A DNA stretch of 64,000 bases from Ailanthus altissimus (GCA_946807835.1 OX327697.1:2247001-2311000), one strand, 5' to 3'. Positions 44,282 through 57,901 are shown, counted from the stretch's first letter. The notes: a model not told the origin generated them from the letters alone. Numbers and translations: made by a program.

Positions 44282-47200
44282 CTAAGCAGAATATGGTAGC
44301 TTCAGGGCCATTCCCTGGGCAAGCCAGGGTCTTTGAGGATCTGGGTTGATGAAATTATGCATCAGAAACTGTTCTGCCTCTTCATCTATCAGTTCTCTAG
44401 CCCATGTCACGCGCTTCATTGGACAGCTACCTGGTCCAAAACACCTGCAGTTTTGATTGAACAATCCGAAGCTTATTTAACTGTGAGGATTGAACACAGT
44501 TTAACTATGTACACAAAATAATTGTCATTGCATTCAAATCGTTCCAATACATAGGGTCCCTGATTGCAAAGCTGTGCATCACAACATACCGGTACTCATA
44601 AAAGCAAGCACTTCTCTCATTCTCAGCTTTGTTCCAGTTATGCCACCCTACGTGTCTGATACATGCATCCATATACGTATATGCAAAGACCACCCTTCCG
44701 AAAAGTCCCCATGGGCGACCAAGATACATATATCCAGTCCCCCCATTGCCAGTGATCACACATCTGCATCAATTAAGGAATCTGTTAGTGGGATAAGCAC
44801 AAAAAGGCAATAGGATTACAGGGAGCACTAAGCATTGGAAAAAAAGGTACAGCAAAAGAATTTAGACATCTTTATCAGGCACAATCCTTGAAACATAATT
44901 CAATATTTGCATAAGAGAAATCATCCCATCGAATTTCTGTTAGTCGCCAAGTTATGAAAAATGAAATTCAGGAACATAAAACAGAAGACAGTGGAGAAAA
45001 TGTAGGGAAGCAGGTCTCAGAGAACACACAGGACATGGCAATATATAGAGAATTCAGTGTTCTAGGTTTGTCCCAGAGCATTTTGAATAGAACCAAGCTC
45101 AGACTGTTACCAACCTAAATGACTACTATTGAAGTCTATGCTTCCTAGCCCTATCAACAAATAGAATTTAAAATAACAATAACAGTTTAGAAGTTTAATG
45201 CTGGAGTCCAGTGGTCCTCCTCGTGTAAACCTGTGCCTTTCTTCAGGCTAGGGACTAGTTATGTCAAGCTATGAGGCCATAGGAAAATCACAATCTGAGC
45301 TCAATGCCCAATTATTAACCTTATTTTAATGTTTTCAACAATCTAGTAGGCTGATACATCATCCATGATCATAAGTTCCACAAAGAAAACACAATCTATA
45401 TTAACATTGCAGAGGAACTTCTTTGAGCCTAAAATAGCCTTACAAATTTAAACAATATAAACTCCATTATGGGATTAACATTAACAGAGAAAAAAAAAAC
45501 CAAAGAGGGTGGAAAGAGAAAAGGCAAAAATTAACAACCACACCTCAAAAACACATAGCCAGTTGTCTCCTGAGAAGATTTCCTGCTTTGTGCAGTTATA
45601 AAACCTGCTGACTTGCAGTGGATATGACAATGCTCTAAGACAGCAGTGCTATTCCCAAATATGAAATCGACGCTGCCTTCAATATAGCAATCTTTCAGAT
45701 ACTGTTTTCCATAATGCAAGTATAGAGTATCCTGCATTAAAATTTCAAGCACCAATCTCTTACTAGAAGCACAAAATTCTTCACCAAAGATTCCTCTAAA
45801 TTGTCCTGAAAAGTGAAAGCTTTTACAAGCATCTGCACATTCAAGCATCTAGGCTAAGGACTACTGCCCTCAGTTGATTGAGACAGCAATCAAATGAAAT
45901 ATCTATATCCATTTGCACTTTAGTTCCTAAGCCATTTTGATATACTTATGACGAATCCGAAAGTTTTGTGCCCCAAAGACATCATTACTCCAATCAGAAA
46001 ACAATAAAATGTATATAATATTGCTTAAGAAGAAAATCCTATTATTCAACAATTTTGAATCAGGAACATAGATATTGGGCTTTTCTTAAACTTTTAACAG
46101 AGTTTTAACACTATATCATTCACCAGCAAATTGACTGCATCAAGTGATTCTATCATTTCGATTATAAGTTTGGAGAACCAATAGTCTGGTTAACAATCTG
46201 AGAGTTCCTATTAATGTTCCATGAATCCCTAATCCACCATAGACACTGAATGTCATTAAAAATACCTGCCATCCAAGAAACCTGCAATTATAGAAAGCAC
46301 ATCGATCTGCTGTTACCCTGATTGCCACAGCTTGGCCAGAACCCTATAATGAGGAAGACAGAGAGAGAAGCAAAGAGTAAGTTGAATAATAACTTCAAAG
46401 TACTTATAGAGCAATTAAATAAAGCATATGTAATCAACTCAAAAAGATTAGCACTTTCAACTATACCCAGATCCTCAAATCAAAATTGATTAACATACAG
46501 AATGCAATTACAGACATTCCAAGTATTCATATAGCAAACAGAAAAATGCCCTTTTTACCCAAAACCAAATCATAAACTAAACAAAATAAAAAGACCATTT
46601 TGAGTAATTTAAAAACTTTGCCAAGAGATAATCACCAGACATAAAAATATCATCAGATTCCTAGTATAACAAGTTCCAGAACCTCATTTCCATCACAAAT
46701 CCATGGACAAGCTGTTTTGTTATGTATAATTAAATATGATTAACAAAAGAGTAATACTACACTTACCTAGTTTACATCCCAATCAGAAAATCAATAAATG
46801 ACAATTCACTAATAGGTGCAGTGCAACTATCACGTTAATGATACAATAATACAGTCGAGAAATGTTGATACATGGCATTTCTTGGTTCGTACCACAACAA
46901 CCGGAATACAAAGTTAGATTACAACAAGTGTAGTAGTACTACTCTTAACAAAACATAGATAAGCCATTTTGTTTTTATTTTTACAAAAGAAGACGAAGAA
47001 AAGAAGCTACCTCAGGTGAAGAATTTTCAAAAGTGATATTCTCAGCAATGAAATCCTCTCCTTCAACTATCACACTCCCACACCCAAAAGTCCCAGTCCC
47101 AATCACTCTCGCAGCCTGCAAAAACAAAAAAACAAAAATTATACATAAAAATCCCATTTTTCGCCTACGTGTCAGACACCCAGATGAGTTTAGAATCCAC

Positions 47201-47477
47201 AGCACAAAATTTCCAAGCTGCCCACTAAACCAACCTGATGGTGTTCAATTCTGGTGGCCGTGTTGTTCCACGTCAGTATCGTGTTTTCCGGACAAAGACC
47301 AGCGAGTGTAATGAGGTTCTTAGTCTTGGGCACGTACACAGGCTGTCTGTAAACCCCAGGCGACACGCGAATCACCGTGCGACACGTGTTGCACAAGGGC
47401 ACCGCGTCCACCGCCTCCTGCACCGTGCAGTAATCCCCCGTTCCGTCCTGCGCCACCGTCACCACACGCGGCGCCAT
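44282..47477 (-). CDS. PME31: Pectinesterase (pectin methylesterase 31-like), six exons
   Basis: Exons on the minus strand are 47477-47235, 47115-47011, 46343-46266, 45731-45544, 44763-44590 and 44444-44282. All sites are GT-AG with matching phases, and the product is 316 residues. It is a short class without an N-terminal inhibitor domain or evident signal peptide (starts MAPRVVTVAQ). Family motifs are GSGQAVA (117-123), FLGWQDTLY (around 138-146, catalytic Gln142/Asp143), VDFIFGN (163-169, Asp164) and LGRPW (219-223, Arg221). All catalytic residues are present. The enzyme removes methyl esters from homogalacturonan, altering wall stiffness. The match runs to the C-terminal PYSA. In Arabidopsis PME31 is adjacent to VTI13; here the two are about 33 kb apart. 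Confidence 0.95.
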
Positions 47478-49336
47478 TTGTTTAATTTATACTAAAAAAA
47501 AAAAAACTCTAACTGGGTCTGTGTGGTTATGCGTTTGGTTTTGTAGTGGTGGCGATGGGATCGATTTACAGATAAAACGCGGACAAGGAGACAAGGTTTT
47601 AGTTTTATTTAAAATGTGTATGGATTATGGAGAATAGAATCTGTTTGATGTTTTTATATATATATATATATATATTTAATGAATGTCTTTTGTTTTCTTT
47701 TTGGTATAAAGATAGGGATACATTTTGTTTGTTTTTATAGGTTGAAGAAGAGGTTAGAGTGAAGGGTGGCATCTGCTTTGCTCACCGCTCACCATGTGGC
47801 CATTTCTTTTGGAGGGAAGCAACCCACCACACGCAAAGGTAAATTGGTTTAATTTGATTAATTATTTTTTTATCCAAAGGATTTTTTTAAATTTATTTCA
47901 ATGAGACTCGCACTCAACACTTTTAACGGTTAAAATATTAACACTAATCATTGAGCCACAGAAGTGATTGACAAATTATTTTCAATCTCACACTCCTTTG
48001 CAATAGCAGAATGGTTAAAATAATTGTTCTGATTTTTTATGCTTAAGAAAAATATTAAAATATCACTTAAGAAATGCAATGTTATTATTCATAAAAGGGC
48101 TAAGAGCAATTTTATTTTAATAAATTAGTTTAAAATATAAATTTATCTTAATTAAATTTAAAAGACTTAATTTTATTCTATTTTACTCATTTTTATATTT
48201 AATTTAATGGTGAAATAATAAAAATAATAATCCAACTATGTAAATAAATTAAAATTTAGACATGTAACTTAATATTACTTATTTATTGTTTTTAAATACG
48301 TGATGTAATCTCATTTGTTTATTTAATTTAATATAATTTTTTAAAAAATAAATTTTATTAAAGAATACATGTCATAATATGATTAATTATAATAATATGT
48401 ATTATTATAAAATTAGTTTATATTTTTAATAAATATTTTTAAAAATAAATTAAATAAAATAATAATTAATAAAAATAAAAAATCTGCTTCAGTCACCAAT
48501 CGCCATTTTTTGGCAATGTTTTAACAACAAAAATGATCAAAATTTATATTATTAAACTTTATTTTTTTTAATCTACACAATAAAAAAATTAATTTTAACA
48601 ACAAAAAAAAGAAGACGACAAAAAATAGTGATCACCGCCTCTATCTATGTATAAATTGATGACCTATCTATGAATAGATGGAGTGGTGCAAGTTATTCCT
48701 CCTTCGGTGGCAATCATCACTATCAAATGGAGGATAAATGATTTTATTATTATGTAAATTAAAAAAGTAGTTTAATAATATAAAATTTAATTTTTTTTAT
48801 TATTTTATTACCGTTAAAAAATAACGATCAACTATTTATTTTATTATTAAAATAAAAAATTATTATTTAATAAAAATATAAATGAGATTTTAAAAAAATT
48901 AATTTTTTTAATAAAAAAACAAAACCGTACTTTCGACAATTTCACCTATTTTGTTATTAAAATAAATGAAAATATTATTTAATCAAAATGTAAATAAAAA
49001 TTTTAAAAATACTCAAGTCCGAATATGCATCTTTTGTAAAACAGTGTAGATTTCATTTTCCTTATTCTTAACCGTGGCTCACGGATCTCGCTATCATCAT
49101 CAATTATTTCGCCCAACCTTTTATCAAATCAACCAAACGTCGGCCAACACGTGTCTCACATAAACCATTATAAAGTCAAAACCAATCCAATCCAACGGTC
49201 CACACAAAGCAAACTCCTTGGCCCCACCATTTAAATCTCGGGACAGCGACACCCAAAAGGTCTACACCGTACAACCGTACAACTATTGTCTAGAGAGAGA
49301 GAGAGAAACGACACCATTCCGGTAAAATAACGACTC
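47478..49336. other. Divergent promoter region between the pectinesterase and PLDRP1-like genes
   Basis: Contains a (TA)n run near 47658-47675 and long AT-rich sequence with many ttaaaa/aataaa stretches (47850-49000). No ORF was found. From about 49070 composition rises; cacgtgtc (G-box core CACGTG near 49148) and a GA run (49293-49308) precede the TATA box of the downstream gene, suggesting stress/ABA or light input, which is inference. Confidence 0.4.
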
Positions 49337-49343
49337 TATAAAA
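49337..49343 (+). promoter_or_regulatory. TATA box of the PLDRP1-like gene
   Basis: TATAAAA in cgactctataaaaacgcc, 70 bp upstream of the ATG, with a normal leader between. Confidence 0.7.
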
Positions 49344-49406
49344 ACGCCACCTTCTCTGTTTGTTCTGGTCACGATCAGGAAAAACTCCTCACACAGCCGC
49401 GAAACA

Positions 49407-51156
49407 ATGCCGTACTACGCTGACAACGAAGACGACGTCCATGAATTCGACGAGTTCGATCCGACCCCGTACGGCGGCGGATACGACATCGCATTGACTT
49501 ACGGCCGCCCTATACCGCCGTCCGACAATACCTGCTACCCGTCGTCGTCTGCCTCCGACGGGGACTTTGACTACGCTCGCCCCGAGTACTCATCTCACTC
49601 CGAGCCTTCCGCTTACGGTGACGAAGCTCTCAACAACGAGTACAGTTCCTATGCCCGGCCCAAGCCCCGACCTGGATTTGTGCCCGGTTCAGGAGGTGGG
49701 TCTGGGTATGGAGGAGCAACCAGGCCTGAGCCGGCATATGGGCTTCAGCCTGGGATGAGTAGGCCGGAAGCTGAATTCGGGTCTGGGTATGGAAAGAGGC
49801 CCGAGTCGGAGGAATATGGATCGGGGTATGGCCGGAGACCCGAATCGGAGGGACATGGGTCCGGGTATGGCCGGAGACCGGAGTCGGAGAAATATGGATC
49901 TGGGTATGGCCGGAGACCAGAGTCGGAGGAATATGGATCCGGATATGGCCGAAGACCGGAGTCGGAGGAACATGGAGCCGGGTATGGCAGAAGACCCGGA
50001 TCGGAAGAAACCGGCTACGGTGGAAGGACCGAGTCGGAGTATGGATCCGGTTATGGCCGAAAACCCGAGTATGAGTCGGAATATGGCAGAAAACCCGAAT
50101 ATGAATCCGGGTACGGGAGAAAGCCCGAGTACGAGTCTGGGTATGGCCGTAAACCCGAGTATGAGTCTGGCTATGGCGGGAACACAGAGTACGAGTCTGG
50201 GTATGGCCGGAAACCCGAGTACGAATCTGGGTACGGGAGGAAACCCGAATATGAATCCAGTTATGGAGGGAGGACTGAGTCCGAATATGGTGTTGGGTCG
50301 GAGTATGGCTCGAGGAATGAGAGGAAGCCGAGTTATGAGAGGTCCGAGGAAGATGAAAGGTACCCAAAACCCGGCACTTATGCTCATAAGAAGCGTGATG
50401 ATGATGATGAATATGGTGGATCACGTGATCGTGAGTATGGCTACGGTCGCAAGAAAAAGGTGAGCTTTTGAATTTCTGTTATATTTGAATGATTTGATTT
50501 ATTGATTATGATTTTTTTGTGCAAGCATGCTCCTTTGGATTGTGAATGTTGGTAAGTTTCTCTTGTAAGCTAATGGAAATGTTTAGCGGTTGGCGAGGTT
50601 AGATTTAGATTAGAATTAGAATCAGAACTATTTCTGTGAATTGGATACAATTGTTGTGATTTGATCAATTAGTTTGGAAGGGTTGGATTAGATTTTGAGA
50701 AGATCTAATGTGATTGGTTTTCCTTGCCATATATTTGGAAGTAATTCAATTGCAGTAGGGATGTGCTTACGTTAATGTTTAACATTTTTTTAGCAGAAGA
50801 AGATAAATTCAAGTACAAGGTGTTACTTTAGTTATTGTAATTGTTGAAAATATGTTTAGAGATTCAAACTTCTAATGACTTGCATCAAATAAACACATTG
50901 AGCTGATCTTGTGCTAAGTCCAAAACATAACATAGCTACAGTTGCATGTAATACTAGAGCGACCGTTATGGGGCACTTAGCATTGTAAAAAATAAGGAAG
51001 AAGAATTTGAAATTTATGGCGTATTTGTTGAGAATGATTAATGCTCATAATTGGTCATTCTGAAATTTGCAGGATGATGATAGTGATGATGATGATGAGA
51101 AGAAGCGTAACCGCCATAAGCACCACCACCACCGCAAGAACTATAATGACGAGTGA
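49407..51156 (+). CDS. Disordered Gly/Tyr/Pro repeat protein, similar to Arabidopsis At5g39570 (PLDRP1), two exons
   Basis: Exon 1 is 49407-50459 and exon 2 is 51073-51156 (GT-AG, phase 0); the product has 378 residues. The conserved N-terminus MPYY.DNEDDVHEFDEFDPTPYGGGYD.. and PIPPSD.TCYP, with SAYGDEALN.EYSSY.RPKPRP, marks the At5g39570 family. Residues about 105-305 are low-complexity tandem repeats, first GSGYGRRPESEEY-like units of 13 residues, then YESGYGRKPE units of 10. The C-terminus is basic/acidic with Lys and His runs. The Arabidopsis protein is reported as an unstructured, phospholipase D-regulated stress-linked protein. Repeat number is expected to vary between alleles. Reverse-frame ORFs over this exon are composition shadows. 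Confidence 0.9.
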
Positions 51157-52190
51157 TCAAAATGCTAGTTACCTCATATATGGGATTCATGCCATAGTTT
51201 GCTACTAAATAAAGGGTTTAGGCATGTCTTCCTTTGAGTGCTTCTAGATCCTAAAGTTATTTGGCCATATAAACTATTGTGTTAATCAGTGTTTGTCGTT
51301 GCTGCTTAAAAACACTGCTAGTGTTTGTGTTTCTATATAAACTCTTGTCAGTGTTTGTGCTGCTTAGTAAAATCCCAAACATTTGGGTTGGTTTGTTTGT
51401 TTTAACATGTAGTTTCATGATGTGGTGTGAAATGCTTCCCTCTTATTGACTGATCTGAATGTTTTTATAACAATGGTCCTAGCATTACAATGAATATCCA
51501 GGAGGAGCTAATACTGTATCATAGGTTTTTATTTTTATGCCAATTTCGAAAGCAAACAGATAGTGAGCATGGTTTGGGGCAATGGAGATAAGATTGTCTG
51601 ATTGAGAAATGTAATAATTGAAAGAGTCTGTAGACAAGATATTGGAATGGTGGGAAATGTCAACAAACCACAGAGAAAGATTTTTGATTAAGTTCTGATA
51701 AGGGCATGGCTGAAAGGAGTATACCTCGTGTTGCTGAAATATGAACTGTTTAAAAAAAAAAAAACCTGTAGTGTCATATATTGTAATAAAACCAACTTTA
51801 AAAAAAAAATTTAATGTAATATTATGAAAAAAATTTACAATATTACATAAGTAAATTTGTAAATATATATAAAAAATTTAAAAATAATATAAAATTTTTA
51901 TGATTCGTTCGAATTTATTTTTCTAATAATAAAAATATAACAAAATTTTAAAACAAAACCTATCTCATAAAAAATATCTATCTCCATTATAAATGAAAAC
52001 ATTCAAACTTTACACTAGAAGAATTTAATTTCACGAATAAAAAAGTTATCTCACACAAAAAAAAAAAAATTATACATAAAAAGATTATTACATAATGGAT
52101 TATCTTAAAAAAAATTATAAAAATATTCCGTCTACATCAAAGTCAATACCTCCAAAATTAGGTCAACTATGGTACACAACAATCAAGGAA
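51157..52190. other. PLDRP1-like 3' UTR and AT-rich spacer
   Basis: Likely 3' UTR to about 51450. From 51750 the sequence becomes AT-rich with A runs. No gene was seen. Confidence 0.35.
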
Positions 52191-53370
52191 TACAACCACA
52201 ATATATGACTCTGATAAATGGCCGATAACAGAGCTCGGTGGTCGAAACAGTAGCTGCAGTTTTGAAGCCAAAAAGGAGGGGCAACGTAGAAGGCTAACGG
52301 TGGCAAGCCAAATTGGCAATGTCCCAAGGCCGAAATCTAACCCGGACCAGCATCTATGGCTGAAGAGTCATATTGCATGGCCGCTGTGTGGGGAGTGATG
52401 GCGAGGTAAACGCAATGTTTGCCGAATCTAGGCACATGTCGGCTAAGGAGAAGCCACAAAATCGAAAGAAAGAGATGTGTTGCGCAGTGGCTGATATGGT
52501 AGACTTTCTGGTCTCCAGGAAGCGCGACGACGAGGAGGCGCACACCAGTGCTTCGGCCTTGCATGACAGTTTGACAATGGCATGGATTTTCGACCAAAAC
52601 GTTAATAAAGGCCACCAAAAGGAGGGGAGAGAGAGAGAAACAAGAACATAAGCAAATAAGCTGAAAACAAATAGAAAACATGAAAATAGTTATTGAAAGC
52701 ATAAAATCTAAGTTAGTGGTGGTGAGAAGCCGATGGAGAGGAGGCAGGAGCCCCCTCTCCGGCGAGGAGCGAGTCTGGGATAAGTGGCAGCTAAGTTGAG
52801 AGTTGAGAGCTTTTTTGTTTTAGGGTTTTTTCTTTGTGAAATGTTTCACCTCGTCTTCCAAACCAACTTTAACTCTTTGAAAAGAGGTTTGCATAATCTC
52901 ATTTTCTACTGAAATCGAAGCACTAGCATCGTCCATAAAATGAAAGAATATTGTATGGCCATCACATAGATTTTGTGAATTGTGAACCCCATAATTCAGC
53001 ATATGAACTAAAAAATGCTGCTTCTCCATTGGCATCGTTTACACAAACCCGAAATCACCGAGTTTTTGCCCTCAACTTTCTCATACAACAGGGTTGTCAG
53101 TTTATGGATTTGATCCCACTTAGGTGTGTTTAAGTTACTTGCTAAGCAGAGAACATATAAAGAACTTGAACAGATTAATTGATTTGACTTCGATTGGCCA
53201 TGCTCAGTATTGTTGGTACCGGCTAGGGCCAATAGTAGCCCAAATCCCAATTGATGCAAAGAAAATTAGTGATCACATCTGCAACAACAGATATTTAGCT
53301 GATGTCTTTTTATTTGCTGATTATGTGCAGCTAACATGGTTCCAGATAAGGAAAACACAGTATAAATGAT
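52191..53370. other. Higher-GC block with short ORFs, possible gene or element relic
   Basis: Between 52191 and 52830 base composition is clearly less AT-rich. A 92-codon plus ORF (52373-52651) and a 121-codon minus ORF (52702-52337) overlap in it. Neither matches a family I recognise. From 52820 to 53260 there are further short minus-strand open stretches, also unrecognised. It may be a fragment of an LTR/LINE or a decayed exon. Confidence 0.3.
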
Positions 53371-53540
53371 CAATTGAATTCCAGTAAGCCGGACAACTTT
53401 CTAGTGTCAAATTCTCAGCACTATAAATAACAGCTCAACTGATAAATTGGGTTGTGAGTGTTAAGACGAGTGGAAACTATAAAATCGCTCAACAAAGTTA
53501 GAGAAAAACAGTTTACACGGCAAAAACTTCATTAGCAAAT

Positions 53541-55480
53541 CTAGAGGAGCTTCTTTCTTTCAAAGAACGTCTTCAGATGCCATAATTGCAATCCAGCAAC
53601 TGATAGGCAAACAATAAGCGAAAGAACTCCAAGACTTGCCATTCTGGAATTTGTTGTTCTATTGAGCTGTTGCATTTCCTCCTCTCTAAATTCAAATACA
53701 AGGGATAAAAAATGTCAAATACAATAAAACAGGATCATTCTCCTCAATAAAGTAAATAATAAAAGTTTGTTCAAACAAAATAATTCTGTGATGAGCAAAC
53801 TTTGTTAGATTAAAATGGAAAAATCAATTCTTTTTTTTATTTTTTTACTTTCTTTTGTTGCTTCAAAAAACCAAAAAAATTGGGATTGGATGCTCGATTT
53901 ATTTTTCTAAATTCGCTCTTACGTGCAAGAACTTATACCTCTCACGAAGATAAAACATCTCTTCATGAATGGATGCGACAGTATCAAACAACTTCTTCAA
54001 CTCCAGTTCCATCATCTAGCACAATTGATGAAATGAAACATCAATAAAGATCATATAATCGAAGTCTGTCATGAGTTCCAACATGACATCATCTTTTTTC
54101 TAAGAATAGACGAGATCTTTACATGACAAGAACAATGACCTAATCAAAGATTGGGAGATAGTAAAAACAAAGCAAAAGCCACTGAAATTCAGTGGACGAT
54201 TACATTATTCCTACCAATATCAATTTTTTACCATGAAGCACTAGAGAAAGAGACATCAAGTATATGCGGCATGGCCTTCCTTACCCTCCATTTATATATT
54301 AACAAGCACCTAATACAGCCCTAGTCATACACCAAAATGAAGCAATATGTAGGCCTTGTACAAAACAACTTTGATGAGCATTATGATTAGTTGACACGAT
54401 AAAAGTATTTCAGAACAAAACTATGCATCAGTTTCATTCAAAAGAATGAGATTTCCAAGTTTGTAGCTCAATCTTGCTATGCTGAAAATAATTGGCATTA
54501 ATCTTAAAATAAGCTTTCAGTATACAAGATCATCTTTAAAGATACCACATGAACAAATGTAAGTACAAACATATTGAAGGACTAAAATGCTCACAAAAAT
54601 AACTTACTTCAATTTGCCCTTTCTTAGCAACCTTAGTCCAGTCCTTAGCAGCAACACCAGTCTTCCACTCAAATTCAACTGTCACAGTTACTGGAGGGTT
54701 GTGCTCAGGTGCCCAAAAGCAAGCACTATAGTCACCAGCTTCCGCTGCAGTAAATGCAAAATTACCCGATTCCACATGATCCGCATGGTGATAATTGTTC
54801 CCATAAGGCGAAGTCACCTATATCAATAGTAAACCCCCATCTTCCTAAAATTAAATCTCTCTCAAAAATCTCAAACATTTACCAAAATATTGACCACCAA
54901 AATGGGAAAACATTCAGGACTTTTAAACATGCGCGCTCACAAAGATGGTAAGCTCCAAATTATTCAGACCACAACCAAATCCTTCACACACATACAAGTA
55001 CTTCAACCTCCAATTTTGTCCTATAACTGTTATAGAATCCAATTTGCTATTAAAATCATCAAGAAAAATCAGATATTGAAATTATAAGATTCAATATAAT
55101 ATTTTGCATCATGCCCTGATCCTAAAGTTCAAATCTTTCCGCACATTAATCTCCCAAAACAAACTCTATGACAAAAATAAATAATACAAAAACTTTACCC
55201 ATAAAAAGCACTCAAAACAAATTCAAAATTTATATGTATATATAAAAAAAAAAGAACAAAATTTTGGGAGCCAAACCTTGACACCGAGCTTGTGAGTTTC
55301 AGGTAAAAGGTGGCCTTCATTTTGATTAATAGCCGTGTACTTTCCCACACTCATTGCATCGTGCTTTATATCTTCTGATATGCACTTTGTCTGCCCTGAT
55401 TTCATATCGAATCTCATTGATTGTCCTAATGTTGACAATAACCAAAGAATTACAATTACAACAAGATTTGATACTGACAT
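53541..55480 (-). CDS. Transmembrane emp24 domain protein, p24-delta type, four exons
   Basis: Exons on the minus strand are 55480-55277, 54817-54608, 54015-53939 and 53685-53541. All introns are GT-AG, phases agree, and the product has 211 residues. A signal peptide (about 1-21) is followed by the GOLD domain with the disulfide pair Cys33/Cys101. A coiled-coil stretch (about 138-175, FYLREREEEMQQLN) precedes one membrane span (179-199). The cytosolic tail TFFERKKLL has the FF motif for COPII and the KKxx di-lysine for COPI. p24 proteins cycle between ER and Golgi as cargo receptors. The delta class is assigned from SGQTKCISEDI and the tail. The member number within the class is not resolved. 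Confidence 0.94.
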
Positions 55481-56030
55481 TTTGTGTTTTGTGTTTTTTT
55501 TTCCTTCTTAGGACAAAGATTTGATTTTTGTGAAGTGGGAATTTCTTGTTTTTTATCAACTTGTTCGGAGATGTTCAGATTTTTTTAAAAAAGTTTCTTA
55601 AAGTGGAGAATGGAGATCTGTTCTGTTTAACGTTTGTCTGAAATTTGATGGGTGTAAAATGGTTGGGCCGGGTATGGGCTATGGTCCAATGGTTTTAGAT
55701 TTGAGTGTGATACTACTATATATCCCCCATTTATTTGTTAACCTGATTCATTTTCTAATTTGAGTGACGTCATAATTGTAAGAAACAAACGAAAATGAAG
55801 ATAGGTGGACAAAATTGGTTTTAATTTAGGAAACAAAATCGAACTGAAAATTAGTTATCTCAAAAGTTTGGACTTGAAATAAATTAATTATCTTTTAAAA
55901 AAATTAAATCGAACTAATGATTTAGATTAAATCAATCTATTCAATTGATAGTATGCAATTTTATCCATCTCTATAAATAAAATTTAATTAGATGGTATAT
56001 AATAATGATTGAAAAAACGTTAAAAGTGAC
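55481..56030. other. p24 promoter/5' UTR and spacer
   Basis: Leader-like sequence upstream of the p24 ATG, then AT-rich spacer up to the MULE. No clear TATA box was chosen. Confidence 0.35.
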
Positions 56031-56761
56031 TGAAAATTGAAATAAAAAAATTAATGTGACCAAAATTAAACTTCTTAGCATATATTAACCAAATACTATA
56101 TTTCCTTACTATTTTACCCCCATTTTCAAAAATCGAAAAATTCTCTCCAAAAACACTCTTCTTACTCTCCCACTCTCGAACATCTTCCATTTTATCTCTA
56201 AAATTTCATAATCCATAGATCGACTGTAAACTTGGTAAATTATGAGGATTTGAACTAAAATAATTAAGTGTGAAATTAAAAAAAAAACATGGGAGAAAAC
56301 TAGTGAGATTTTATCGTAAATTTAGTTTTATTATATTTTTTAATTTTTTATTTAATTATTAGAAATGTATATACATAATGTTATTAATGTAGAAAAAAGA
56401 TTGAAAATGTGTGTAAAATGTCAAAAATGCAAAAAAAAAAGGTTGAAAATGACAAATTTCGATAATTTTTTAGAGACAAGTGGCGACGCATGTCTCACAC
56501 TCTAAAACTGGGCTCCACATGCCGCCCTAAGCACCAGCGCGTGGCCACAGTGCGTGCACCATGCCGTGCAGTGCGTACACCACGCTGTGCAGTAGTGCGC
56601 GCACTGTTCCACGCCTTCTACCACGTGGCACAACAGTAAGGCACCATGTGGTAGTTTTTTTTATTTTTTTAATTAATTTAAAAATATGATAAATTGATTT
56701 ATTTATGTAATTATTTAATTTAATGTGTTTAAATTTATAATTTTGTAATTTTAAAATTATT

Positions 56762-57860
56762 TTGTCATTAGTATATTATTATTTTTTTAGTTGTAATAGT
56801 TGGTTATATGTTAATATAATTTTTTCAATTCTATATGCTAATATTTTTTTTAACTTAATTTTTTTTAGGAAGAAGAATGTTTCAAAAGATTACGTGATTG
56901 TTGAAAATAAATTTTATCCATCGACCATACATACTTACTCAATGTTATGGGTTATGAAAAATATAAAATACAAATTAATTTCGAGTCAGGTCGAAATATT
57001 TAGATACATAAATTTTGGTTATTTTTTGAATGTATCGAATATTCTATTCTCAAGTATTTTAGCACATGAAATTTTATTAAGATGCGTACATACCAAAAAT
57101 TTATATGAAGAATTATTGTTCTATACAGGCAAAAGACGTATTAAATTTTTTCGTCTAAAATTTTATTTGATTACTGATTTAAGGATGGAGGATTATTCTG
57201 TAGTAAATGGGTTAGGTGATAGATTATGGCACAAATATTTTTTGAGTAGAAGTGAGTTGACTTATAAGGATTTGGATCCGTGGTTCAAGAGCGTTACATT
57301 TAACGATGATATAGATGCAATAAAAATGTGTCTATTTTATGTATTTCAAAAATTGTTAATGTCACGTTATCGGAATAAAGCCGTACAATATTTTGTACTT
57401 CGTCTCGTAGATAATTTTAACGAGTTTAATGCCTATCATTGGTGCACAATTGTATGGACTGTACTTTATAATAGCTTATGTATGGCTACAACTAAAAAGT
57501 TAGTGAAACTCAAAAAAGCGAGCGCTTCGGATAGGAAATCATACATTCTATACTCATTTAATCAAACATTCTTGGTGAGTAATTCTAATTTTTTTTATTC
57601 ATTATCATATTATGATACATAAAAAATTATTTTGTTGACATTGTTATTTCTTTCATTTATTATCATCTCATGTGTGGATCTACAAAGCGATCCTAAGATA
57701 TGGGGAGGTGTTTGCCGACAAGAATCAAGACTATTTTTCGTGTCTTCTAAATTACTCTGGTACGGGCACCTTATTATACGAAAGCATTGTAAATGTCATC
57801 TTCAATGATGTTGGAGTATGCTTTTACGTTCAACAAAAAATATATATAATTTTCTTATAA
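56762..57860 (+). pseudogene. DUF1985 protein of a MULE
   Basis: About 286 open codons (to 57622), then a second open piece (57672-57860) that probably follows an intron or a break. Residues about 120-265 carry the plant DUF1985 pattern: KRRIKFFRLKFYLITDLR, NGLGDRLWHKYF, LDPWFKSV and KMCLFYVFQKLL. The second piece starts WIYKAI, also usual in this family. DUF1985 ORFs travel with MULEs, often joined to a Ulp1-like protease, which is absent here. The natural start is uncertain, as the first roughly 40 residues are hydrophobic and atypical. Confidence 0.7.
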
Positions 57861-57901
57861 CTTTTGTTATTTTTTTAATAATGATTAATAAATCAAAAAT
57901 A

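Noticed and set aside
44505..44813. Plus-strand ORFs over the pectinesterase exons
   Set aside because: Antisense shadows of exons 5 and 6.
49630..50463. 264- and 232-codon minus ORFs and a 224-codon alternative plus ORF over the PLDRP1-like exon
   Set aside because: Shadow frames of a coding repeat lacking stops; the plus frame from 49407 matches a known family and has correct splicing.
52337..52702. Gene on either strand in the GC-richer block
   Set aside because: Overlapping short ORFs on both strands with no recognisable domain, start context or splice structure.
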